NCBI RefSeq assembly: GCF_900177345.1
Contig: NZ_FWZT01000003.1
Location: 1 to 64,000, forward strand
Reading direction: 5' to 3'
DNA length: 64,000 bases
DNA from: Pseudobacteriovorax antillogorgiicola
GTDB taxonomy: Bacteria; Bdellovibrionota_B; Oligoflexia; Oligoflexales; Oligoflexaceae
Shown here: positions 37,272-46,448 of the stretch, piece by piece
Position numbering within the stretch: position 1 is the first letter of the stretch
Layout of the letters: each line of letters starts with the position of its first letter
Notes under the pieces: model-generated
Database searches by the model: none
Told to the model about the DNA's origin: nothing
What the model saw: the letters and a program-made list of their open reading frames with translations, nothing else
Made by a program: the position numbers and the translations under genes

Positions 37272-37497
37272 CATTAGGATTATAGCCTGCGCAGATGGTT
37301 TCATCAGCAACTTGGTTTGCTGGTAGAGGTAACTCGGTTCCGGAATTCACAAATTCGCAACTTTCACTTTCAGCATTAAAATACACCAACTCAGCTTGGA
37401 CATTAGTTGGTTCAGCGAATGCGAGTTCGACTACATAATCTTTGCAAAGTAATGCCACGGCCGCATCAAGCACGGCAAAAGCCACTAGCTTTCTCAT
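37255..37497 (-). CDS. small hypothetical protein, possibly exported
   Basis: 80 residues with no recognised family. GGAG lies nine bases before the ATG, and the frame ends at a perfect hairpin, which supports a real gene. The N-terminus (MRKLVAFAVLDAAVALLCKDYVVELAFAEP) is hydrophobic but interrupted by Asp and Lys, so signal-peptide function is doubtful. The remainder is acidic with two more Cys (SCEF and ICAGY). A stop codon directly precedes the ATG in frame. About 43 open codons with no usual start lie before that, so a broken longer gene is an alternative. Confidence 0.45.
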   Translation of the reverse strand: MRKLVAFAVLDAAVALLCKDYVVELAFAEPTNVQAELVYFNAESESCEFVNSGTELPLPANQVADETICAGYNPNGEILL

Positions 37498-37649
37498 CTA
37501 TATTTTCTCCGATGTTTTGCTTACTAACCCGATCGGAGCCTTGTTCAGAACGACTAAGGAAATGTGGTATCTATCTGTAACAGCTAGTGTTTCGGGTACT
37601 AATTTTTCTTCGCTGAACTCTTCTAAAATGTGAAAAACGTTACGCTAAA

Positions 37650-38417
37650 TCAGAATTCATCCTTTTTTTTACGAATCGCTGCGAAAACATCCGTTTCCGA
37701 CGTCACCCTCAGACCGAGTGAGCTGGCTAGATTGCTATCATCAGCCCTGAGAAAGGGATTGAGCTGCTTCTCTCGGCCCAGAATACAGGGAATGCTGGGT
37801 CTGTTACTAGCCCTAAGCTGATGCACTTCTTGGGCATAGCCTTTCAGAGCAGCGGAATCTGGTTCGAGGCTTAAAGCGAACTTTGCATTAGCGGCTGTAT
37901 ACTCATGGGTGCAATACACCCTAGTTTGGTCTGGTAAGTCTCTAATTTTCTTTAGGCTGGCCCACATCTGATGAGGACTTCCTTCAAACAGCCGACCGCA
38001 ACCTAGTGAAAATAAGGTGTCACCGGAAAAAAGTGCCTTTTCAGATTCAACCCAGAAGGCAATATGCCCAACGGTATGACCAGAAACCTCAATCACTTCA
38101 GCTTCCACAGCTCCCAAGGTGAGTCGGTCACCCTCCGACAGCTTGTGCTTGATGTTTGGGATGCGTTTATGATCTTCCTTAGACCCCCAAACATCAGCAT
38201 CGAAACGGTCGACCAATGCCTTTATCCCGCCGGTATGATCCCAATGGTGGTGGGTCACCCAAATCGCGTCCAACCCCCAACCTTGATTGTCGAGGAAGGA
38301 CTCAACAGGCTCAGCTTCAGCAGGATCAACCACTGCACAGCACCCTGTTTCTGAGTCTCTGAGAATATAAATATAGTTGTCTTCAAGCACCGGGAGCTGG
38401 TAAACGTCAAGCGACAC
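37650..38417 (-). CDS. gloB: hydroxyacylglutathione hydrolase (glyoxalase II)
   Basis: Metallo-beta-lactamase-fold thioesterase that hydrolyses S-lactoylglutathione in methylglyoxal detoxification. At 255 residues it has the standard length. The binuclear metal motif THHHWDHTGG, the later His in SGHTVGHIAF, Asp in LFSGDTLFSLGCGRLFEG and His in THEYTAANAKFA are all present, as is the substrate-binding C-terminal end (RPSIPCILGREKQLNPFLR). It lies 60 bases downstream of the LysR gene on the same strand. Confidence 0.95.
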   Translation of the reverse strand: MSLDVYQLPVLEDNYIYILRDSETGCCAVVDPAEAEPVESFLDNQGWGLDAIWVTHHHWDHTGGIKALVDRFDADVWGSKEDHKRIPNIKHKLSEGDRLTLGAVEAEVIEVSGHTVGHIAFWVESEKALFSGDTLFSLGCGRLFEGSPHQMWASLKKIRDLPDQTRVYCTHEYTAANAKFALSLEPDSAALKGYAQEVHQLRASNRPSIPCILGREKQLNPFLRADDSNLASSLGLRVTSETDVFAAIRKKKDEF

Positions 38418-38477
38418 AGGACCTCCTTATCTTTCAGCAATCGGCCCACATTCTGAACGAAAAAAGAGTGTTTGTCA

Positions 38478-39368
38478 TCAGGCCAAAGCATGGCACACTC
38501 TTGCGTCGGCACTAAAGCTTAAAGTTTCTAGCTGACTCCAGAGGCTTTGCGCAGCTTCCCGAAGCAATTCGTGACGATTGCGATATAAAAAGAAACTAAC
38601 CTCAACTGGCTTGGAAATATCCAGCAACATCAGACTACCGACACGCAAGTCGTGAGCTACTTTGTAATGGGGTACAAAACCCCAGCCTAAGCCTTCTCGA
38701 ATAAGCTCTAGCTGAGATGACATCTGGTTCACCTGCCAAAGTTTGCCAGGCTGCATCCTATTGTAATCACCATCCAAATCTGGCGTAGATTTCTGATGAT
38801 CCAAAGTGATTTGTGGCAGTGACTCTGCCCACAGGTGATTCGATAGAGGGCAATGGGGCACCGCTACCGGCACCAAGTCGATCGAGCCCCAAGGCAGCAC
38901 TTCGAGCCCTTCAACCAGGTGCTTGTGATGGCTAATACCGATGTCAAATTCCCTGGCCAGGAGACTTCTCACGATTGTTTCCGAGTCAGAGACATTTAGA
39001 TCCAAGCTGACTTCCGGAAACTGATGAGTCACATTTGAAAAAACCCGTGAAAGGGGCTTGAGTGGGCATAAACTGCTAACGCGAAGCCGCAGTTCTCGCT
39101 CCTGAGATTGGGCCAACCCTCGACAAAAACGCTCCAGATTGTCGGACTCCTCAACCAATGCTAAGGCTCGCTGATAGAGCATACGGCCTTCGGCTGTTAG
39201 TTCGGAGCGATGACGGTTGCGATCGAACAACTTAAAGCCAAGTTCATCCTCAAGAGCCTTGATTGCGTAGCTAACCGCAGATTGCGCTCGATGGAGTCTC
39301 TCCGCAGCCCCCCGGAAGCTTCCTGTATCGATGATACACAAAAGCACCTTGAGCTGGTCCAAAGTCAT
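38478..39368 (-). CDS. LysR-family transcriptional regulator
   Basis: 296 residues. The N-terminal winged helix-turn-helix is canonical (FRGAAERLHRAQSAVSYAIKALEDELGFKLFDR); the C-terminal LysR substrate-binding domain runs from about residue 88. The start ATG at 39368 has GGAGGG five to six bases upstream. It is followed by gloB on the same strand, so it could regulate glyoxalase or an unlinked target; the effector is unknown. Confidence 0.92.
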   Translation of the reverse strand: MTLDQLKVLLCIIDTGSFRGAAERLHRAQSAVSYAIKALEDELGFKLFDRNRHRSELTAEGRMLYQRALALVEESDNLERFCRGLAQSQERELRLRVSSLCPLKPLSRVFSNVTHQFPEVSLDLNVSDSETIVRSLLAREFDIGISHHKHLVEGLEVLPWGSIDLVPVAVPHCPLSNHLWAESLPQITLDHQKSTPDLDGDYNRMQPGKLWQVNQMSSQLELIREGLGWGFVPHYKVAHDLRVGSLMLLDISKPVEVSFFLYRNRHELLREAAQSLWSQLETLSFSADARVCHALA

Positions 39369-39662
39369 AGAATCCCTCCGAAACAGTTGTATCCACCTAA
39401 AATAATTGAACACAAATTTCCAAATGGAAGGAAACATCTGGCCTTTATCTTATATTTATTGACATACTTTAAATATCTATTGTCCTTTCATCACGACGGA
39501 AAAAGAGCTATATATTTCATAGGGTATGTCGTTTTAGGAACAGAAATCGAGGGATTGAAGAAAGATGATCTTGACATTTATAGGCATCCCACTTATTTTG
39601 GGCACCTCTAAGACTAAATAAGTCATTAAGACTCCATCACTTGGTAGGGAAGTGATGATTTT
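39369..39662. other. intergenic region upstream of the LysR gene
   Basis: A+T-rich, about 290 bases. It contains a plus-strand 18-codon frame (39565-39621, MILTFIGIPLILGTSKTK) and ends at a plus-strand terminator that serves no listed gene, suggesting a small unannotated plus-strand transcript. TTGACA occurs at 39459-39464, without a matching -10 box. Confidence 0.3.
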
Positions 39663-39694
39663 GGGGAAAGCGCGATAAGCGCTCTCCCTTTTTT
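39663..39694 (+). terminator. rho-independent terminator without an assigned gene
   Basis: GGGGAAAGCGC (39663-39673), GATAA loop, GCGCTCTCCC (39679-39688), one A-C mismatch, then TTTTTT. The T run is on plus, so it faces away from both minus-strand neighbours. Confidence 0.65.
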
Positions 39695-39766
39695 GTTTCT
39701 GCTTTTCGGGCTAATCTTAATCGCTTTGATAAGCCTAAAGCCCTCTCGCCACCTAGAGTTCTACAG

Positions 39767-39925
39767 CTACTTTTTAGCAATGATCCAGACTGCGTGTACA
39801 ATACCAGGAATATAGCCAAGCAATGTTAAAATAATATTGATCCAAAAGTGCTTTCCTAGGCCGACTTGAAGAAAAACTCCAAGTGGAGGTAAGATAACCG
39901 CAAATATAATTCTAATCAGGTCCAT
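39767..39925 (-). CDS. Pmp3/YqaE family small membrane protein
   Basis: 52-residue protein, too short for a long-ORF scan, found by translating the gap. It reads MDLIRIIFAVILPPLGVFLQ at the start, then a GLGKHFWINIILTLLGYIPG core and ends in HAVWIIAKK. Two transmembrane helices with the family motifs LPPLGVFLQ, FWINIILTLLGYIPGIVHA are diagnostic of the Pmp3/YqaE stress-related proteolipid family. AAGGGGTG precedes the ATG at 39925 by about five bases. Family members are linked to salt and cold stress and membrane potential; the mechanism is unclear. Confidence 0.93.
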   Translation of the reverse strand: MDLIRIIFAVILPPLGVFLQVGLGKHFWINIILTLLGYIPGIVHAVWIIAKK

Positions 39926-40167
39926 ACATCACCCCTTAGTGATTTTTGTTAAAGTCGTTTCACTCGCCCTGTCTCTGCAAGCTCTATACCTGAGTCAGAA
40001 TATGTCAAATAAACATTCGATCCAAACGGAAGATGCAATCGGATTTGGGCAAGGTCAATTCCATTCTCTGCTATGTTGAAAGCAAACGCCACAAGTCTCG
40101 CGCTTGCTTGCTTAATCCTCATTTGCTAGTTATCGAAATTGATTTCAATAACTACACGCAGATAGAT

Positions 40168-41562
40168 ATGACACTCATACCAACAGAAACAGAAGTCAAA
40201 GACATTCCGGGCCCCAGACCATTCCCGCTTATTGGGCACATCCCCTACGTTTTAAGTAGCAACCCTTTTGAGCGAATGATCCAGCTTTGTCGTCGCTATG
40301 GTGGACTCTTTCGCCTACAGCTGTATGAAGACAGTGTCGTAGTTGTGACCGACAGTGACATTGTTGAAGAACTGCTCGACGAGAATCGCTTTGAAAAGAG
40401 GGTTGTCGGAATACTTGACTCAATCCGCCCCATAGCTGGTGACGGCCTCATCACAGCGAGAAATGATGAAGAGAACTGGGCACGGGCACATAGAGTTCTA
40501 AAGCCCGGATTTGGCCGTCGAGCTATGAGCCACTATCTCCCCGTGATGATCCAGACCACCCGAAAGCTGGTGGATCGCTGGGCCAAGCTAGAGGGAGAAT
40601 GGTTGGACGTGAACACCGATTTTACACGACTCACTATTGAGATTATCGGTTTATGTGGCTTCAACTATAGCTTTAACTGCTTCGAAAAAGAACGTTTAGA
40701 TGAGTTCATCGAAACCATAGATTCCATACTCAGTGAAGCAACGATAAGCCATCAGCTACCGCCATTTATTAATCGATTAAGGCCAGGCGCAAACAAGCGA
40801 ATGCGATTAAACCAAGAGGCCACAGCTAAGATTTTCGATCGTATCGTAAAAGAACGACAAGCAAAGGGGGAATGGAATCATCACGACTTCCTCGCTATGA
40901 TGCTTCACGGACGGGATCCGAAGGATGGTTCGCAATTGAGTGAAGAAAACATTCGCTACCAGTTGATTAGCTTTTTGATCGCAGGCCACGAAACCACTCG
41001 CAGCTTATTATCGTTTACCCTCTTTTTTCTAAGCAAGCATCAAACAGTCTTAGACCGGGCAAGGACTCTAGTGGACCAGGTTTTTGCCGAGGGTGATCGA
41101 GATCTAAGCTTTCAAGATCTGAGCCGTCTATCGTACCTCCAACAAATTTTGAATGAGAGTCTACGACTGTGGTCGACTGCTCCGGCATTCATGGTTGGCC
41201 CAAAGGAAGAAACCATACTGAGGAACGGCTATCGAGCCCGTAAAAACGATACGTTTTTTATTTTCTTAGCTGGCCTGCACCGAGACCCTAAAATTTGGGG
41301 TCAAAATCCAGAACGATTCGATCCTGATCGCTTTGCCCCGGAAGCAGTTCGTGTTAGACCAGCCCATGGCTATCGCCCGTTTGGTAACGGGAAGAGATCT
41401 TGCATTGGTCAACACTTTGCCATGACAGAGGCCCAGATTGCACTAGCTTACATTCTGTATTTCTTCGATATCGAGGGAGACCCTTGTTACGAACTTAAAA
41501 TTGATCATAGCCTTACCATTAAGCCAAAGAATTTCTATTGTCGAGTGCGTAAGCGCCGATGA
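40168..41562 (+). CDS. cytochrome P450, CYP102-like heme domain without reductase
   Basis: 464-residue P450 from the ATG at 40168 (the open frame reaches back to 40033). The I-helix motif is FLIAGHETT, the K-helix ExxR is ESLRLWS and the heme loop is FGNGKRSCIGQHFA with Cys412 as thiolate ligand. The sequence closely follows the heme half of CYP102/BM3-type fatty acid hydroxylases (IGLCGFNYSFN, ENIRYQLISFLIAGHETT), but the reductase half is absent, so an external redox partner is needed. None is encoded nearby. A fatty acid or other lipid substrate is a reasonable inference. Confidence 0.93.
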   Translation: MTLIPTETEVKDIPGPRPFPLIGHIPYVLSSNPFERMIQLCRRYGGLFRLQLYEDSVVVVTDSDIVEELLDENRFEKRVVGILDSIRPIAGDGLITARNDEENWARAHRVLKPGFGRRAMSHYLPVMIQTTRKLVDRWAKLEGEWLDVNTDFTRLTIEIIGLCGFNYSFNCFEKERLDEFIETIDSILSEATISHQLPPFINRLRPGANKRMRLNQEATAKIFDRIVKERQAKGEWNHHDFLAMMLHGRDPKDGSQLSEENIRYQLISFLIAGHETTRSLLSFTLFFLSKHQTVLDRARTLVDQVFAEGDRDLSFQDLSRLSYLQQILNESLRLWSTAPAFMVGPKEETILRNGYRARKNDTFFIFLAGLHRDPKIWGQNPERFDPDRFAPEAVRVRPAHGYRPFGNGKRSCIGQHFAMTEAQIALAYILYFFDIEGDPCYELKIDHSLTIKPKNFYCRVRKRR

Positions 41563-41827
41563 TCAACGCCTACAAACACGGACTAAGATCGAACTGACCA
41601 TAATTTTCTCAGGCCTTGCTGAGCCATTTCTCACAATAAGCGGGTTATTGGGCTAATTTGCGTCACAACAATCGGGGTAAGGAAGGTATGACTACAATTC
41701 TTACCCAGCTTTTAAGTGAAACTCGCCGTTTGCCGTCAAGAACATAGATGGTACATTGTGTGCAGCAGAACAGTTAACCGAGACTTAATTGGATAGAGAA
41801 CTGATCCTTTAACAGAAGGCCAATACC
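41563..41827. other. intergenic region after the P450 gene
   Basis: No gene. It has a small hairpin CAATAA-GCGGG-TTATTG and a spaced inverted repeat GGTAAG / CTTACC; no T-run terminator was seen. Confidence 0.3.
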
Positions 41828-43087
41828 ATGTCTCGATTCATACTTAGAAACACTGCATTTACAACAATTGCGATTGCAACCCTTCTCATCGGACCGCCTC
41901 TTGTTCAGCAATGTGGCTCCGAAGAATTGACTGGAAACTCTACTAATGCTGAGGGGGTCTTCACCCAAATCAACATACCGCTCGTAGTTCAGCCGCAAGA
42001 TGAACTACATCCTAGTATCGAATTAAGCCTAAAGTTTCGGTTGGTGTCATGTAATTCAGGTGCCTCTTACGACGATATTAATGATGCAGAAACTGAGGCC
42101 GTCACAGTCTTTGAAAGTGATCAGCGTTGCAGAGTTGAGCTCTATAATGTCGCATTGCAAGGCGTTGATCTTGTAGCTTTAGAGCCGTTTACCGACTTTG
42201 CTGAGGGGGACCAAGCCACCTACGCGACTCCTACCGACGACTTAATAAAATTTCAGGTACTATCTCAGTTGAGTAGTCCTGTTTTACCTAGTGATAGTGT
42301 CTACTATTCGTTTAATATGTCTTTTGTCGACGACCCTATGGAGGCACCGCAAGATGCGGAGGAGGTGCTTTCTAATGAGTCTCCCAACACGACAATGCCT
42401 CCTGAACCTGAGGACCCATCTGTCGACGAATACCTTCTTGTAAAAGAAGCTCGAATTCAAATCGGACAATCGGAAAAAACCAAGGTCTATGATTTTTATC
42501 ACTATGGCCGTGTCTGGTGGATCGATAGTGACAACGACTCAGTGGCTGACACTTGCCAAACAGTCGCAAATGGGCTGGTGATTTTGGATCACGACCTTCC
42601 GGTAACTGCTGAATACGGCTATGAGAGCGCATCGTGTTATGCAATAAATGTTTCCAAAGAAATTGATCAAAGCCCTTGGAACCCAAGAGGCTCTCAGCAA
42701 CAAGGAAGAGATCTGCAATCTAGCTTTCTCAAGGGCATTGATATCAATAAGATTGAAGGTAAACAGTTAAAATATTTTTTTCAGTTAGTACGAAAGAGTG
42801 AACAGCTCTATCGAAAATTTAGCCGGCTGCTCCGTAAGCAAGCTGAGATCTTAGCGCTCAAGTCTGAGATCACCTCTCAAAAGAGCTATTCTGAGCTTAG
42901 AAAGATGACGGGGCATCAGAGAAAAAGCCTTGGATTTGAGTCGGATTATCGTATCTATAAACGTATTGACAGGCTAGAAAAACGTTGCGCAAGGATCAAG
43001 GCCGCGATCCAAAAGAACATGGATCGAGCAAACCGCTTGAGACATAAGCTTGGAGCGGACTTCTTAGTAGCTGACGCAATTCTCTAA
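41828..43087 (+). CDS. exported hypothetical protein with C-terminal coiled coil
   Basis: 419 residues, family not recognised. The signal peptide (MSRFILRNTAFTTIAIATLLIG) is followed by VQQCGSEE, a poor lipobox, so lipid anchoring is possible but uncertain. The middle (about residues 45-270) is an acidic, beta-rich domain with a Cys pair and an aromatic segment (YHYGRVWWIDSDNDSVADTC, which resembles a calcium-type DxDxD loop). The last 130 residues are highly basic and helical (RKSEQLYRKFSRLLRKQAEIL), a likely coiled coil. It is monocistronic by appearance. Confidence 0.75.
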   Translation: MSRFILRNTAFTTIAIATLLIGPPLVQQCGSEELTGNSTNAEGVFTQINIPLVVQPQDELHPSIELSLKFRLVSCNSGASYDDINDAETEAVTVFESDQRCRVELYNVALQGVDLVALEPFTDFAEGDQATYATPTDDLIKFQVLSQLSSPVLPSDSVYYSFNMSFVDDPMEAPQDAEEVLSNESPNTTMPPEPEDPSVDEYLLVKEARIQIGQSEKTKVYDFYHYGRVWWIDSDNDSVADTCQTVANGLVILDHDLPVTAEYGYESASCYAINVSKEIDQSPWNPRGSQQQGRDLQSSFLKGIDINKIEGKQLKYFFQLVRKSEQLYRKFSRLLRKQAEILALKSEITSQKSYSELRKMTGHQRKSLGFESDYRIYKRIDRLEKRCARIKAAIQKNMDRANRLRHKLGADFLVADAIL

Positions 43088-43345
43088 GTCTGATGGGTAC
43101 GTTGTCTCGTCAATGCTTAAAATTATTTAGTGTATAAGTACGGAGGCATTGCCCATGGCGGCAGGGGTGTCTTTCTGAGCAAGTTGGGTTTCTTTGGTTT
43201 AACGCGCAGTTGGGTCAGTCTGTTAGGTGGCATGTCCCAGAGCCCTTATTTAGTCCTGATCCATAAAGGAATACACTAAGAAGTCATTTATTCTTTGCCC
43301 AATTCCTGCTACGTAAATTTCATGGAGAAAAGAAAGCAATCATAA

Positions 43346-44962
43346 ATGACGAGCATTCCCATGGACTCGATACTTCTTACCATACACCCACAAGACCCGC
43401 TGTGGTTAATCATCGCTTTTTTATGCGGCCTTCTAGCAACTTTACTTAAACTTCCTCCGTTGGTTGGCTTTCTTATCGCTGGATTTATCCTGAACGTATT
43501 TGGAGTCAAGGAAAGTGAGTTCCTTCGCATTACGGCTGATTTAGGAATCACGCTCTTACTATTTACCCTCGGGCTTAAACTTAAGCTAAGATCCCTATTA
43601 GCGAAAGAAGTCTGGGGGGTGGCAGCAAGCCATTTGGTAATCATGACGCTGACCATGGCTGGATTCTTAGCCATTCTGCACCTAATTTTCGAATTCAAAT
43701 TCGATACACCCACTGCATTTTTGCTTGGCTTCGCACTCTCGTTTTCCAGTACAGTTTTCGCAGTCAAAGTGCTCGACGAAATGGGGGCGGCTAGCACACG
43801 GCACAGCAACGTATCCATTGGTGTCCTAATCGTCCAAGATATTGCAGCTGTTGCCTTCCTTGCGATTTCAGCTGGCAAATGGCCTAGTCCGTGGGCTCTG
43901 GCACTGGCTTTATTAATTCCCCTAAGACACTTTCTGCATTTTCTCTTGGATCGCTCCGGTCATGGTGAACTCCTGTTGTTATTTGGGATGACGCTAGCTG
44001 TCGGCGGTGCAGATTTGTTCGAATATGTTGATATAAAGGGAGACCTTGGCGCTCTCATTATAGGCATACTTTTTTCCGGCCACCCCAAGTCCGAGGAGCT
44101 ATCCAAGGGACTCCTTGGGTTCAAAAACTTGTTTCTCGTGGGATTCTTTTTAACAGTTGGTATGACAGCATTACCGGGCTTGCAAGAGCTTCTGATTGCA
44201 ATATGCATCCTAATGGTTCTACCTCTAAAGACCGTGCTATACTTTATCCTATTTTCGATCTTTGGTTTGCGTTCTCGAACGTCATGGCAATCTTCACTTA
44301 ATCTCGCCAATTTCAGCGAGTTTGGACTCATAGTAAGTGCGATTGCTATGGCTAATGGCTGGCTCTCACCTTCATGGATGGCTGTCTTTGCAATCGTTCT
44401 TTCATTTTCATTTATCATATCAGCTCCCTTAGCAACAGGTGGCGACGATTTATACAACCGCTGGAACCACCTATTCAAGCGATTCAATCAAGAGCTTGCG
44501 GACCCACCTCTCAAGCAAGCGATTCCCCCCGAAGCAAGGCTATTGGTAATCGGAATGGGTCGTGTAGGAACATCTATTTATGAGTACATCGAAGAACACC
44601 TCCCCAATCAAGTACTGGGGCTCGACACTGACGAGACAAAAAACCAAGAACATTGCAGTGCAAAGCGCCAAGTCATCATTGGTGACGGCACAAATCCCGA
44701 TTTTTGGCTCCAGAACCATCAACTATTGGGGCAGATACACTGGGTCATCCTAGCTCTACCTTCACCACAAGCTAATGTTTCTGCAGCCCAGCGCCTCCGT
44801 GAAAATCATTATACCGGACAAGTTGCAGCAACAATTCGCTATGAAGACGAAGCTCCACCTCTAATTGATCAAGGGGTGGTCTTTGCGTTCGACATTCACG
44901 GTGAAGCGGGACGAGGGTTTGCTGCAGACTTTCTCAAGCGAATCGATGCACTTGCCACCTAA
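43346..44962 (+). CDS. KefB/KefC-type monovalent cation:proton antiporter (CPA2)
   Basis: 538-residue inner-membrane protein. Twelve or so helices span residues 15-370 with CPA2 landmarks: LLKLPPLVGFLIAGFILN, TLGLKLKLRSL, FALSFSSTVFAVKVL and LIVQDIAAVAFL. A cytosolic TrkA-N domain begins near residue 395 with an intact GMGRVG nucleotide loop and an acidic strand end (LGLDTDETKN). It is likely a K+ or Na+ efflux system gated by nucleotide or thiol adducts; no KefF/G ancillary gene is near. Start ATG 43346; an in-frame ATG at 43361 is an alternative. Confidence 0.9.
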   Translation: MTSIPMDSILLTIHPQDPLWLIIAFLCGLLATLLKLPPLVGFLIAGFILNVFGVKESEFLRITADLGITLLLFTLGLKLKLRSLLAKEVWGVAASHLVIMTLTMAGFLAILHLIFEFKFDTPTAFLLGFALSFSSTVFAVKVLDEMGAASTRHSNVSIGVLIVQDIAAVAFLAISAGKWPSPWALALALLIPLRHFLHFLLDRSGHGELLLLFGMTLAVGGADLFEYVDIKGDLGALIIGILFSGHPKSEELSKGLLGFKNLFLVGFFLTVGMTALPGLQELLIAICILMVLPLKTVLYFILFSIFGLRSRTSWQSSLNLANFSEFGLIVSAIAMANGWLSPSWMAVFAIVLSFSFIISAPLATGGDDLYNRWNHLFKRFNQELADPPLKQAIPPEARLLVIGMGRVGTSIYEYIEEHLPNQVLGLDTDETKNQEHCSAKRQVIIGDGTNPDFWLQNHQLLGQIHWVILALPSPQANVSAAQRLRENHYTGQVAATIRYEDEAPPLIDQGVVFAFDIHGEAGRGFAADFLKRIDALAT

Positions 44963-45177
44963 ACTGTAGTGAGGTCCAAGGAGCTGGTGGAGGTTCCGGT
45001 GGAATCAGCTCATCATTGGCTATAGAATAGCAATCGCCCTTGAACAGCTAGGTGTCACTGAGTAGTTCTAATGTACTTCGAATGGTCGAATGCCATAATG
45101 AACCTTGAAAATCGAAGCAATTTAGTCAGGCAGATTATACCAAAGCCGGGGGCTGGTAAACGATCCTACCTCAATGA

Positions 45178-46071
45178 CTAATTCACAGAGATCAGTAGAA
45201 TCTTCGCGTCTTTGCGAAATTCTGTAGATTTGGTCTTTCCCTTATATACCCCTGCTAACCCACGCGGAGCCGTAACTCTAAAGAATATCCCCATATCTGT
45301 CTTGGGAAATTCTAAGTACTCTCTACTCTCCATCTCCGGATAGTAAGTTAGGACTGGAGGTCCTAGGATTTTTGCAGCCTTGTCAACTTTCATACCTACA
45401 TGGACCCCCTTGTACTTAAACTTGGGGCTAAAAACTCTAATTGAATCTATAATCGAATCTTTTTTGATGGACTCAAGACTGTTGACTTTTTCAAAAGTAA
45501 AGCCAAATAGGCTTTGCCCCCCAAGCTGAACCGATACTCCAGGAATATCGACCCCTAGTTCTTGCAGCTTTAACTCTGCATCTTTCGGCAAGAACCTCTT
45601 GGCCTGTATGAGTGTCCAGCCAACTTTAATACCATCTACAGTTCCGACACTGATCTCGTAACTTAACTTTCTGGGAGTCATTGAATCTTCAAACTTTGTC
45701 AATATTTGTGTCTCTAAAACCTTGAGCTGTTGCTTGGCAAGCGCTTCCTTCACAGCTCCTATCTTTTTATCGACAAACTTAAAATCAACGTCACCTCCAA
45801 ACTTAATGGCCTTTCTTAGGCTTTTCTTGGCCCGCTCAATATGTAGTAAAGCTCTTAGGTATTCTGATGCTGCTCCGTATCCAAAGGTTCCATACATTTC
45901 ATTATTTTGAAGCTTATCGACTTCGTCGAGATAGCTTTCTACCTTATCCCAGTCCTGGTTGTGAAAGGCCTTCTCAGCTAGCTCTAAGTTTTTCTTTGCT
46001 GGCGCATATCCATTTGCGAGCAGAAGGTTTGTCGATACTGAAAGAAAAAACAACAGTATGCTACTTTTCAT
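45178..46071 (-). CDS. exported hypothetical protein with N-terminal helical repeat region
   Basis: 297 residues, signal peptide to about residue 20 (LLLANG). Residues 22-150 are helical with TPR-like periodicity (LELAEKAFHNQDWDKVESYLDEVDKL). The second half contains two similar units, IKVGWTLIQAKRFLPKDAEL and VHVGMKVDKAAKILGPPVL, a pattern seen in short beta-alpha repeats (G-V/I-G-M/W then helix). Function unknown. It stands alone, convergent with the antiporter gene and divergent from the lipoprotein operon. Confidence 0.72.
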   Translation of the reverse strand: MKSSILLFFLSVSTNLLLANGYAPAKKNLELAEKAFHNQDWDKVESYLDEVDKLQNNEMYGTFGYGAASEYLRALLHIERAKKSLRKAIKFGGDVDFKFVDKKIGAVKEALAKQQLKVLETQILTKFEDSMTPRKLSYEISVGTVDGIKVGWTLIQAKRFLPKDAELKLQELGVDIPGVSVQLGGQSLFGFTFEKVNSLESIKKDSIIDSIRVFSPKFKYKGVHVGMKVDKAAKILGPPVLTYYPEMESREYLEFPKTDMGIFFRVTAPRGLAGVYKGKTKSTEFRKDAKILLISVN

Positions 46072-46448
46072 ATAAAATCTCAGCTGTTGGTGAACGCCAT
46101 GCGTACTGGTAATATGCTAACAGCTCTATGACTCTTCGAAAAGAACTATGGATCGAAGATGGAAAGGTGGAAACACCTGACCAAAATGTTCAACCATCGT
46201 AGAAACACTTATGTTAATACTCCCATAAAAGCTTTTCATCAGTTTTTAGTGAGTGCCCTTCTTTCCTGCCTTTCCATCGTATTAGTAAGCTGTTAGGGAT
46301 CTATCATATCAAACAAGACACGATCATCCGCTATTAGGGGCTCCAAAAGCTCCTTAATCCTTGCCAAAAAGGAAGAAGAATCTTTTGATGGGTTCCGATA
46401 CCCCTAAGCAACGCCAAGGCTTCTAGAATGCCATTCACAGGACTTGTT
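46072..46448. other. intergenic region before the lipoprotein/HEAT operon
   Basis: About 375 bases without a credible gene. It has a small hairpin AGGTG-GAAA-CACCT (46165-46178); otherwise I see nothing definite. Confidence 0.3.

Noticed and set aside
37255-37497. ETICAGY near the end of the small gene looks like the last part of a trypsin-type protease.
   Set aside because: The GDSGGP motif that should follow is absent in every frame, and the His and Asp segments were not found upstream, so the likeness is probably chance.
37498-37630. About 43 open codons in frame directly before the small gene, ending in a stop that touches its ATG, suggesting a read-through or broken longer gene.
   Set aside because: There is no usual start codon or ribosome site in that stretch, and open frames of this length occur by chance.
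39210-39611. A 133-codon plus-strand frame over the start of the LysR gene.
   Set aside because: It is antisense to the conserved helix-turn-helix; a shadow of the real gene.
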